In this document: one piece after another, positions 50,201 through 62,200 of the stretch
Layout: each line of letters begins with the position of its first letter
Numbering within the stretch: position 1 is the stretch's first letter
Source: Bolinopsis microptera
Taxonomy: Eukaryota > Ctenophora > Tentaculata > Lobata > Bolinopsidae
Assembly: GCF_026151205.1 (NCBI RefSeq)
Contig: NC_087080.1
Span: forward strand, 13,339,337 to 13,403,336
Direction of reading: 5' to 3'
Length of the DNA stretch: 64,000 bases
Made by a program: the position numbers and the translations under genes
Notes under the pieces: model-generated
Databases searched by the model: none
The model's input: the letters and a program-made list of their open reading frames with translations, nothing else
What the model was told of the DNA's origin: nothing

Positions 50201-53200
50201 CAATCATTGTTTTCAGAATGAAGGCCAGTTATGTTTTGCTACTCAGCTGTCTTCACACCGCTTTCTCCCAGGACACGTATAATGAAGCCGCATACAATGG
50301 AATTTTGGACGACTACACATTCATCTCTATTTTAGTAGGAACAGGTCTCTGTCTCACCATCGTGATCGTTCTGGTTGTCGTGATTGCTTTTCTAAAGATG
50401 AGACAAATTGTGTACACATCGGTACCTTTCAATATTCAAAAAGCGCTGTCAGTTACCCATGCTAGGTACAGGAACGATAAGTCATCGGAAAACTTGCCAA
50501 AACCTAAAATAAAGACATTTGTTTTGGGTAAAGATATGAACGTGCACAGGGCCGGTGGTGTCAGCTTCTATGGTGTTTAGAAACACGAAGTTTAGAAACT
50601 AAGTTGGAATAACGGGGTGTATCCAAAACTGAGTATCTAAAAAGATTGTGGATAAAGTTTAGAAACACTGTCTACTAGCCACTAAGTCGGAATGACGGGT
50701 GTCCCCAAAGGTACCGGAGTATTTACTATCTATGATTTGTCCATCTTGAGTGTCCAAAAGGCTCATGTAAAATGTATATAGAATAAGCACCTTTCTGTAC
50801 ATCATAGGAGCGAGCAAGTGGAAACATTATTTGTTTTTCAGAACTGTGATTCAGCTAATTTGGAATGTAGTGCTCTATTTAAAGTGACAGCTTTTCCTAC
50901 ATACCGATGACAGGTTATTCTTACTTAAATTGTTTTGAAGACAATACTTTCACATCCGATATAAGTTACAACACGATACATAATATCGTGGAAATTATCG
51001 TAGACAAAAATGATATTCTTTTTGGAAAAGTTTTGTGACAGCAATATTTCGCTTTCAATTTGTGGTATATTGAAGTGCACTTAGCAACTGAATGCCATAT
51101 CATTCAATACCAACGTTTTATATTGCTACCTTGTCAAATTTGTATTTCAAAGCAATCTACTTTGTAATAGTGATAGCCCACTAGGAACGACCCTAAACTG
51201 CATGTAGTACATCCTGGTTAGACTATCTGCGGAAGGAACTATTTTTGCAATAATTACAAATGATTTGTTTGTCACATAAATTAGCGCAGATCTTCGGTTT
51301 TACATCCTTGAATAGCAAAGCGTGCCCGGAAACTCAAAATCTTTTTCAAGATATAGATGCTAAGATGTTTGTTATTTGATAGCTTATTTACGCGAGAAAC
51401 AACTACAATGTAGTACTACGTTGTCACAAGCCCGCTTAACAATGACTTTTTAGCACAGATTCGATAAAGCCATGCATCTAATGACCGGCGTCTTTATAAG
51501 ACGTTGCATTTTATTCCGGCCACCAGGAGTTTCACCATCAAAGTTTAGGCACTTTATCAAAAATTCCGGAATCTTGGCACTTGGTGATTCGATAATTGTA
51601 TGGTCTGATGTGGGCTGGTCTGGTCATTGTGGTCCGAATGTGACTGAAAAAACGATAAACTCAATTATAAAATACGATTGTATTCATTGTGTACCCATTA
51701 CACAATCAATAAAGCACAAGAGAAACGTACTTGTGTTCAGCAAAATCGTGTCAGCAAGCAATTTTTTTGTGTATCAAACTTTTCCTCGCACGTCTTTACA
51801 TTTTAAACTGTATTTGTTATTCATAAATTTAGGTTAATAACCTATCCAATATCCATTCTTATCGAGCCCTAAACTGAAAGCAATTGTTCCAGAATGACGG
51901 CCGGTTATATTTTGCTACTTTGCTGTCTCGGCACTGCTCTTCCCCAGGATTTAAACCAAACAAAGAGTGAACCTTACAAGGAAGTGATTGCCACCCAAAA
52001 ATAACGAGGAAGATATCAAAAAATACAAGGTATACGTAAACGAACCGATGAACGACGTAACATTTTACAGTATCGTAGGGGGAACCAGCGTTTGCCTGAT
52101 CCTTCTGCTTTGGCTCTGCGGACTTTTCGCTTGTCTAAAGATGAGACACGATATGGAGAAGTCTGCATCTTTTAATATCAAACGAGTCATGATGGCAACG
52201 CATTCTATCCCATCACATCAGAAGCTACGAGCACAAGCAACATTTGTAAGAAATACGGGTTATAACGCACGAATCAACGAAAAAATCCGGTCTGGTATAA
52301 GAAGGTACTCAAGGTATTCATTACGCAAACAAGCATCATTTAATAGGAGCAACTTACGAGTCGACAGATCAAGCCGGTCGAGTATCAATTACACTCAGAG
52401 AGAGCTACAGTTCAGACAGGAGAGAAGCCACAGTATACATTTGATCCTTAGTACTAGAGTAAGAGTGACGCTTTAAGCTAGAAGGTGTGAACGAACAGAG
52501 GTAAAGTGTCCTGTAAGTTAAAGTTACATTTATTGTAGGAGTAAGATTACTCGATTTGTATGTGTTTATTAGCAGTTATCAAATATATGTGTACGTTATT
52601 TAGTAAGTAATCTTCTCTAATTTTGACATAAATTATTTTGATCATATAATATTATCTTCGTTTTCATGTCTGACAGTAAAGTTGATAATTTCCTTTTTAA
52701 ATTACCTCATGGACGGCAGACGCCTGTTCTCAGTATGGACCGGTTGTTGTGAAGTTGTGATTCAGACTAAACTTAGGAGGAAAATATAAAATATAACGAT
52801 GTTAGTAACTTAATACTTTCAAGTTTCAACACTACTATATACTATATAATTACTGTATTAGTAATTATCTGTTATATAATATTATATATAGAACAAATAA
52901 TCTGAGGTATGACACTGTAATTGAGTATATTTAGTTAGAGAGAGCAATAGGAAATTATAGAATTTAGAATGTTTTAAAAATTCCCTAAAAATAATCTATT
53001 TCCACCTAGCTTTTGATAAAATCTGAACTGATTTACAAGTGCATATTATATATAATAATTTTATTATTAATTATTGAACATTGAAGTCATTCAAGCGAGA
53101 CTCTGTTAATAATTAAGTCTCGCTTGAATGACTTCATCTTCTTTGGGTATATATTTAATGTCGAAGCGTGTAATAAATGTTAAAAGAATTTATTTATTCA

Positions 53201-56200
53201 TTTATTTATGAAAGTTCGCACTAAGGTCGCAATAAGACGTTGATTTTAGCACTTCAGGAATATTTAAACATGCGTGATATTCTATCAAAATGTACTAAAG
53301 TTGAGTCTTGCTTTTCAGAAACTTTAGATTTGTTACTGATAATTAATGTGACGAATGAGATTAATTAGCTGTTGTAATTATTGTACCTAATTTATGTTAC
53401 AGTCCGTGTACTTGACACTAACTTTCTACTCATGTAACGGATGATAACTCCCTTATGGGCTCATTACCGTGTGTATAAGTTTCCTTCTGTTTGATGCTTC
53501 CTTGTTGCTTCAATTTCTATGATTTTGTAATGGAATGGATTTAAACTATAAATATAAACTCTTGTCTATCTTTTATTAGAATAAGTAAGCTCACAAAAAT
53601 ATTTAACAAAAACGATTGGTTTTGACAATTTGACGTTCGGCGAATACAAAGAAAATATGCACCGACGTCTTTTCTTTTTGTTAAGTACAAAATGACAATG
53701 GGCACCATCTCTAGACTAATATATAAGAGGAGATCTGAAATTGTAACCCAGGAAGTGCTGTAATTTCTGATCAGACGTCTGGGCTCCAGCAATATTAAAG
53801 GTGTCCATCACCAATCTTAAGCGATCATTTGCGACAGTAAACTCATTAAGGGAGACAATGTGCCGAACCACCGCTGGGCGTAATATGTAACTGATACTCC
53901 GTGGTAATACGTGTCTAATAGTTTTATCTTTCTGGACGGATGTCGAACCCATTTTCAAAGTTACTGCCATTCATTTACGATGTCGTCAACGAGGTTGACT
54001 GCACTTCTTCTTAATTATATGGTCATAGTTGCTGCAGTTATGGCGAAAATGTTTGATTTATTTTGAGCTCTTCGTTAATGATGGAGCTGATTGAGACGCA
54101 ACAAACATCGATGTATGTAATTGTATCAGTTCTTGGATTTACATGGCATATCGTCTTACTTGGATTCACAATATTATATGGAAATTTCTTTAACATAAAA
54201 ATGCTTCCACCGTTTTCATTTCAACTGTTGCCATATTTTCTACAATCCACTCAAATTTAAATACTGCTGCCGACAAATTTCAGGTCATCATCAATAGATT
54301 TAGCCATTACATTAATCACATTAATAAGCAATTAGCATGGTTCATCCAAACTTCCTGGTTGCTTATCATTTAAGATCCACTGAAAACAGATTAGCTGCGA
54401 AATGCTCCTCAGATTATACCACAACAGCGTGGCAAGACACTATCTTCGTCTCATAATTCCCACTATTAAGCTAGCTTGAATTTCTCTGCGTTATACTAAA
54501 TTTGACTGTCTAGTATGTTCTGCCGCTCACTAACTTTGTTCGACATTCTTCATAAATCTTAATGGAACGTAGTTTTTATATTTTATCTCGGCACAAAACT
54601 GGTATCTACGACTGACGTTTGCTAATTGTTAATTAAGTTAAAAGTGCTAAAATTCCCGATAAAATTGCTACCGTTTTAGCATCTTTATCTGCATTCTTCA
54701 GAAGCATAATTTTCATTCTTTTCATTTCTGCAGGCATTCCTCAATACTGCACGTGCCTCGTTCTTTATTCCACTCCTATTCGCATGCAAAACTACAATAA
54801 GGGTTTGCACTTTACGGCATAATTCTTCTAATTGCAGAGATTTTATTTCCATTATGAAACATTATAATAATTTGCGCTGATTTTAAGTTTTTGATAATAG
54901 CCAGATCAAGTTTAAAGAGGAATGATACCTTGTGAAATGTGCAACCCATCTGTGCAGGTATACTATTTTGTAAACATACCACAGTGAACCGTAGCATGTG
55001 GTATCAGGCACTTCCCCATCAAAACTAGATCTCTAGTCCACACACTCCATCAGTCTACCAAATCCAGTAGTTTTTGTTAAAACTAAATAGTTTTGTAGCT
55101 TGATATCAACGTCAATAATGGCAGAGACTAGTGATACAGATAAGTCACCTTGTAGATAATATGTACATTAATTATAATTATTATATATTGTTTGATATTA
55201 TGTTCAAAGCGCGAGCGACCAGTCAGGAGTTTTGTCTCGTGTAACAATAGCTCCATTGACGGTCCGTGGCTAGCTAACATTATCATGGTTAATATTGTGA
55301 ATATGATAGACATATTCATTATCTTTCATCATTACTTTTACTTGCGACTGATCAAGCGGCTAACATTCATTCTTGAAATTATGATAACGTTTATATATTT
55401 TGATTAGAACTGTTGCTCACGTCGAAGTCTCCTTCACTTGGAAGCTGGAAAGTTATTTTAGCATCAGGCCAACAGTAATTCCAAAAATTAGTCTCATGAG
55501 CTGTTGACTTTATTGAGTTGCTAGGGTTTGTTATAAAATTTTAATATTGATTAATTGTCTTAACAATTGACATTACATATTATTTTACTTCCTCATCTTT
55601 GCCTTTGTTCATCTTCTCGCACAATTAAGTGGGGTAAGTCATGTGAATGTTTGCAATTTTCCATACATTGATTGGGCTGTATAGTGGTCAAGTTTATGTC
55701 TAGTGGTCAAGTTTTATATGTCTAGTGGTCAAGTTTATGTCTAGTGGTCAAGTTTTGGGGACGTTTTTGGCTAACAATGTTACGTCAGCAGACGAGTGGG
55801 TTAAGAAATGCTTGTGAAGGTGGATTCCTAGAAACCAATTGTTTTCACGGTTCATGCTACCCTGATCATTATGAACCTATCATATTTTTCGGTTTATACT
55901 TTACTGAAGTCCGAACCTAGTAGTAGTACCTACCTCTCGATATACGATTTTGGACTCGATGCTTCCCCCTTGTAATGCGATCTCGGAATGCAGGCGGGAG
56001 CTTTGTTATCAGAGGTACGTATCGAGAATTAATCGGACCAAAAGAAGTCGAAATTTGTTGCGGAGAATGGGAAAAATCGCGATTCAGTTCACAGTTGGTA
56101 ATGTTAAATGTGTTAAATCTTCACACATCTCCATTCAATTTTAATGGGAAAACTCAATAACCCCGATGTTGACGGGCCTGATTGTGCTCGAGGTTACTGA

Positions 56201-59200
56201 ACTGCATATTTTAAATATCATATTATATGATACTAGAAAGCCCGTGGTAACAGGGACGACGCTAGTAGTATTCTTTGAAAGAAAGTTTTAATCGCATCAA
56301 AAAATATCCATCTCAACCGAAGATACGGGTATCGGCCTTACAAAATGACAGGCCTCACAAAATGACAGCCCACATAGACCATGCTGTAGCTTAGGTTCCC
56401 TATACATTGAACCCTATTCCTTTTACTGTATGAAAGAAAAAGCATTAATTAACACTTCCCAAGGAATGATAATGACATAGAATCTATATTTCTTACATAA
56501 ATATGGACGTTTTTGCTGTTCAGTCATTGCCCCGCCTAACTGTTACCCAGAATAGAGACCAAAGTTCTGAATTTAACCCCAGAAAACCAGGTACTACCAT
56601 GACTTATGTCAATCAAAGACTACTCTGGTCAAATAAAAAAACTGATTTAGTGACTTTGGTAGAAGAAATGACAAAAAAATGACCTAGCCTCACAAAATGA
56701 CAGTGTTATGCCTCACAAAATGACAGTTTTATTTTATGATACAAAGATGGCATATTTATATTGGATGCCCCTTGCCTAATTATTGGGATTCTTAAACCCA
56801 GTAAGCTCATGATGAGCCTAAATGTGTTTGTTTGATCATCAATTTTGATCAAAATGCCTCACAAAATGACACCGAAAAGCCTTACAAAATGACAATGTTT
56901 CAGGTTGAATTATTTTCATCATCTAAAATGGATCAGAGACAGTAAATTCAAGAAGGAGTTAAAAATAATCATAATCTGACAGTTAACAATCAAGTAGCAT
57001 TAAAAAAGTGCAGTTCTGATATCAAAACTTTGATTTCAAACTCTTTGATTTCAAACTCTGATTTCAAAACTCAACGAAATAAAGCTTCTATTTTGTGAAA
57101 GCAGAGAGTAATAACAACTCCTAAAACATGTCAAACGTTAACTAAACACTGAAAAGTGATCTATCCAGTCATAGAAAATATCAAATATAACCAAATACTG
57201 TGTTCAAGTATGAAAACAAAAAATGATTTTTACGCCTCACAAAATGACATTTTTTAAATTTTTTCAAAGTATAGAAAATGTTCCTTTTTAAATATATTTT
57301 GGTAAAAACAGAACTGGTATAATAGAAACAACATATATATCTAACAGTAAGACACGTGAAAGAATAATGAAACTTTTTTCCAAATCGTATTTGAAGTGAT
57401 GCCGTTTTGGGTTGTCATTTTGTAAGGCACTATCTCACGCGAAATTGCCCAACTTTTTTTAATCATCCTTTTTCCTGTAAAAGCTATTCTACTCTTCAAT
57501 CTATTATATTTATCTAACTGTCCTAGGTGAAATCAAATTTCTATAGGCTGCTGTTAAAAAAATGACAGCCGTGACGAAATTGTCATTTTGTAAGGCATGT
57601 TTTTTTGGAAGATTTCAAAGATGACAATTTTTATCGCAAAATTTACGGTTTATCAATCAAATCAACCCCCGGGAAGAAAAATATACCTGTTGAACTACCT
57701 ATCTGGATAATAAAACATGAACAAAACTCATTTTTGTGCATTTCAGAGCCATCTCCTTTTTCGTGTCATTTTGTAAGGCCGATACCCGTACAGCCGATTT
57801 AAATATAAAACACTTTAAACACAACGTAATTACCACAAAACCGATCAAAATTACGTTAAAAAAATCTTTGCACGTGCATGTGTGCATTAAAACACCGTTG
57901 CTATGGAACCTTTTGGTTGTTACCTAAATTCCTATTTTCATCTAATTTGCTTGTGGGCGGTCGTACATACAACAGAAAGAATTCTCTGAATTATAGACTT
58001 AGAGATTTGGGTTCCTTTTCTGTATTTATTATTTAGACTATATTCTTAGTTTCTACTTCAACTCTTCAACTATCAACACAGTCTATCTTGTGAGCCTTTG
58101 TAGACACTTTTGTTAATGTTGTGTTATATATAACTAACAATGGGCTTGCTTTGAGAATTGAGACGTAGACTGGAATTTGTGTTGGAACGTTTCGTTATTA
58201 TAATTACAGGCAAGGTTTGCAGAGAGGATTATGTGCGCTATAGTCCAACTAATCTTTGCTCCTTGGTCAGGTATTAGAAATAGTGGAGTCGTGGCTCTGT
58301 AGGGTATGTTCACAGTTTTTTATATATATATTATCTTAATTGCCAACTAAGGAGATAACAATCAGCATGTTGGCAATAATATGACTATATAATATTGCAT
58401 TCCCCGTTTAAGGTGTCCTTACGTTATGAAGCCTCATATGTATTAAGTTGAATATGTTATGTGAATATGCATTATGCAAGATATCATAATATTTTGTGAG
58501 AGTTGTGTAAGCTTCATTAAAGTAGCCGTCACAATCGATCATGTTTACCGTTTCTTGCGCCATGTTTTATAGATTGACAAATATATCGACCCAGCCCCGA
58601 TTACTCAATTACCTGAATGTAATTACCCTCTTGACAGTGGGCTGTCAGTGGCACCTGAATGGATTCCGGCTCAGTGTTGGCCAATTGCCTGGATTGTATC
58701 AGTCACTACAACAAACACCTTATTATTATTTTTATCCTGGACACAAATTTACGCTTATGCTTTAATCGCTCTCTCTCATAAGTTTATGTTTTAAAATATA
58801 AGAATGTTTCATTCTCTCTCGGAAGCTCCGGCTCGGCTCTATATTATTATTGTGAAAAGATTGCTGTTCAGTTTTTACAAAGTTGCATTTACAGTGAAAC
58901 ACCGATTTACTGCTAACCCCGATTTACAGCTGGCAATTTTCTTCCCTAAAATTAGAGCTTTACATACAATATGGGAACAATCGAAACCCGGCTGTTGCCT
59001 GTTAGCTGTTGCTTACTTTCCCCAATACTCCGCAGTAAACTGTATATTATTTTAATGAAAAACATAAACTCAGATTCATCTGCCTTAGTTCGTAGCTTTT
59101 TGTTCTCGGTTTTCAATTATTTTGTGATACCAAACTCCTTCCAGAAAAATGTTACATGATGAACTTTCACTGTTATAATATTATACCTTGTTGCTCTACT

Positions 59201-62200
59201 TCCCACAGTTGGATATTATAATATGAATAAGAGATATTTAAGGACGTGTTGCGTTTTGTGTTTGTGATTATAAAACATTGATTAATACCGACACTTATTA
59301 GACAAGGTTTATCACAATTCACAACACGCATATTCAGTTGCCAATGACTTTTTTTATAATATAAATATAATATGTATAATATGGTTCTGTACTACACAAT
59401 TTAAATAGTTCTGTTCTTAGTTTTAAACGCGATTACTTGACAGTAGGCTATTGTGTTTCTGAATCTAACTTAAAATCATACTACTACCGAAACATCAAAA
59501 TATTATTACATTATAGATCATTACATTTTATCATTCTATCATTCCATATTGATTAGCATTCCTCGGCCTCCGTAGCATTCCTATTGAATAAAATTACGCT
59601 AGTCTTCATTGAATTCTGTTCATTTTACATTGGAATGGTAAAATTAAATGATATTTATGTAGTGTTGAAATTGTGACGACTGCAATAAATAAATAAGTTT
59701 TCAATTTCATTAGTTTTAACTGTAAAACACTCGAAATCTTTGACGATTCGTCTGTTTGTAAGTTTGTAAGACGTCAGTTGATCACGTTTTGTGGAACCAA
59801 GCAGCAACTCTTTAGTAAAAATTTAGTTTTTATCTAATTTCCTTTTAGAAGTGACCAATCCCACAGTGCTGTACTATCACGCATATTTATTTCATATTTA
59901 TTTCATTACGTTAATTCATTACTTATCATGAATTTATCAATATATTCGTAACATCAATTACATATTATGTGATTTACTTTATGACTTGCTTTACTTAATG
60001 AATTAAAAGGCCGGAGTAGCGTATTCTGAAGAGGTGACTTGAGTTTACTTTGACACAGCTTTTAGATGCTTCATTTTTTATTAACAAAATATAATCTCTA
60101 GTGTTAATTGCGGTGTAAATTTAATCCTAATTATACTTTGAATTATTCTTTCATCGTCTTAGTCTGTCAGACGTAAGTTTTGTTATAACATCGAGGAAGG
60201 TTGCTCTCACTCTGTAAATAGTTTGACAGTTTGACCGTGAAATAACGTGCTGTAACTTAGTTTTATGACTGCATGATGTAAGTTAGTTAAAGAGTGCCAA
60301 CCATACTACACATTGCATTAGGCTTCCTGTAAACATAAAATCGAACTTTTGTTTAACTGATGAATCTTAGCTTGGGAAATACCGTCGAGAAGTTAAATCA
60401 CGTTTCACTTGTTAAGTCGTTACCTTGTTAAAAGTGTATCTCCTACATAAAAAATGGGTAGACTTAACTGTTTACTTTTTTTCTCTGTTTTTCGTTCCCG
60501 GTTTCACTTTTGAAATTATTAGTTCTGATTTAAAACTCCTTCCAGAACAATGTTACGAAAGATTCTCCTACTCACTCTCACTCTCTCCCTTGCTGCCCTC
60601 TCTCCCGTACCAGAAAATAAAGAATCGCAGTTAACAGAGGATGCGATAGCAGCTTTAGTAGTCGCCTCCCTAGCCCTAGCATTTGCAGTTCTCATCTTCT
60701 GTAGAATGTGTTATCTAAACCGTAGAAAGAGACTCATCCTGTCTGAAGACTCCACCATCAGTGAAGCAGCTTACCCAGCTCCGGGACCGTGTCTCCAGAA
60801 ATACGACCCCGGAGTTGATCCTCAGTTTGGACAGTTAGACCCTCCGCCTCCTTACCACCTGACAGCTGAACCAGGTTGGCATCACGTGACACGTCACGTG
60901 GGCGCTAATCGCTCAGCTCCTCAGTATCCTGGAAGAGCTTACTCTGAGGGAACTTCTTCCAGTCAGCTAGCTCCACCACTGTATGAGACTTTGGGTTATA
61001 GGGAAAATTGCCAGACTCAGTGTTATCGTAATCGTACTGTTGATGACTAAATTTGAGTTTTTTTAGAATCATAAAATACAGACTCTTACTGTTCATTGCA
61101 TTATCTTGTATTTCAAATCATTGGCTGTGGTGTACTATGCTGATTTCATATTTAACATGTACAAATTGTAAGTCCTCTGTACCAAAAAAAGAGGAAATAG
61201 GTTGAATCAATGATATATGAAGTAACCAACCAAATACTTCTCAATATTTTTAAATGGGTGTAGTGCTGCAGTGTGTGCAAAGAATTGTTTTCTTCGCCCT
61301 CAAATTTATTTTCAACGCCAATGGAAATTTGTTGTAAATTTCGAGAAATTTGTAACTTTTGATGATAGTTCAAACATTTTACTAAGAAACTCTACCTTTT
61401 GTGCTTGAACCTACATTATTCTTGATGAAGTTGACGAATAAACGGTTTTCAATTGTGTACCACACACTTTTACTAGTTTCACAAGATTCAATGTTACATG
61501 CATTGTGCAAATGACATTTCCTATGCGGTCTCGGAATTATCTTAAATCACTGATTGGTAAGTTATTCGAGTTTGGTATGTTGCCAGTTACAAAGTAGAAT
61601 GAGGAAACAATTGATGAGGAGTTGAACAATTGTTCGAATATATTATTGAGTCTCTATATTATATATAATGAAGATGAAACAGTACTCGGTCAACATCTGA
61701 TATCTTGTAAAGAAGTTCACGCCTAAGAATTCCTTAACAGAGACACGATGCAGTACTAATTGTATAGATAGCAAGAGTATTTGAAGCACTAGCTGAATAT
61801 TCCTGTACAGCTGGAAGCTCTCAGTATCTGAAATACAAACTGTTACAGAAGATGTACAAGCTAACCTGAGTGAGCAGGAAGCGAAGACACTGAGATTTGT
61901 TGTGTTTGATCGCATAGAATAACGGTGTCTGAAGTTCCTTGTCCATGGCTTCTAGAGTCAGTGTACCTGCACCTATATGGCGGGTTAACTCCTGAAATTG
62001 GTTTACATCTCAATCGTCTGATCGTTTAATTTGTTAATTAATTACTGTACTACCAGCTTCGAAGAAAGAGGAAAATTATTTCATTAAAACATTACGCTGA
62101 TGTGATAGTCAAAATAGCATGTCTTGAGTATTAACTTTGGTTAATTCGTTCGGGAAAATAATTGAACTAGTGGGATTTTTCTTGTCGAAACATGTCCCAC

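Larger units (their letters stand above)
48867..51837 (+). repeat. Duplication unit 2 of small membrane-protein array
   Basis: Matches unit 1 (45737-46738) but has gained three blocks: a 336-bp inverted-repeat element (48933-49268), a longer repeat (about 49317-50074) and about 0.85 kb (50600-51440) that includes the segment shared with 43790-44030. Unit 1 supplies the empty sites for the first two. Confidence 0.75.

Noticed and set aside
54063-54260. 65-residue hydrophobic ORF as a further small membrane protein
   Set aside because: No signal peptide pattern, no acceptor before the start and no similarity to neighbours.
61643-61817. Extra EHMT ankyrin exon
   Set aside because: An acceptor-like TTTCAG precedes it, but no ankyrin core or clean donor/phase could be found.
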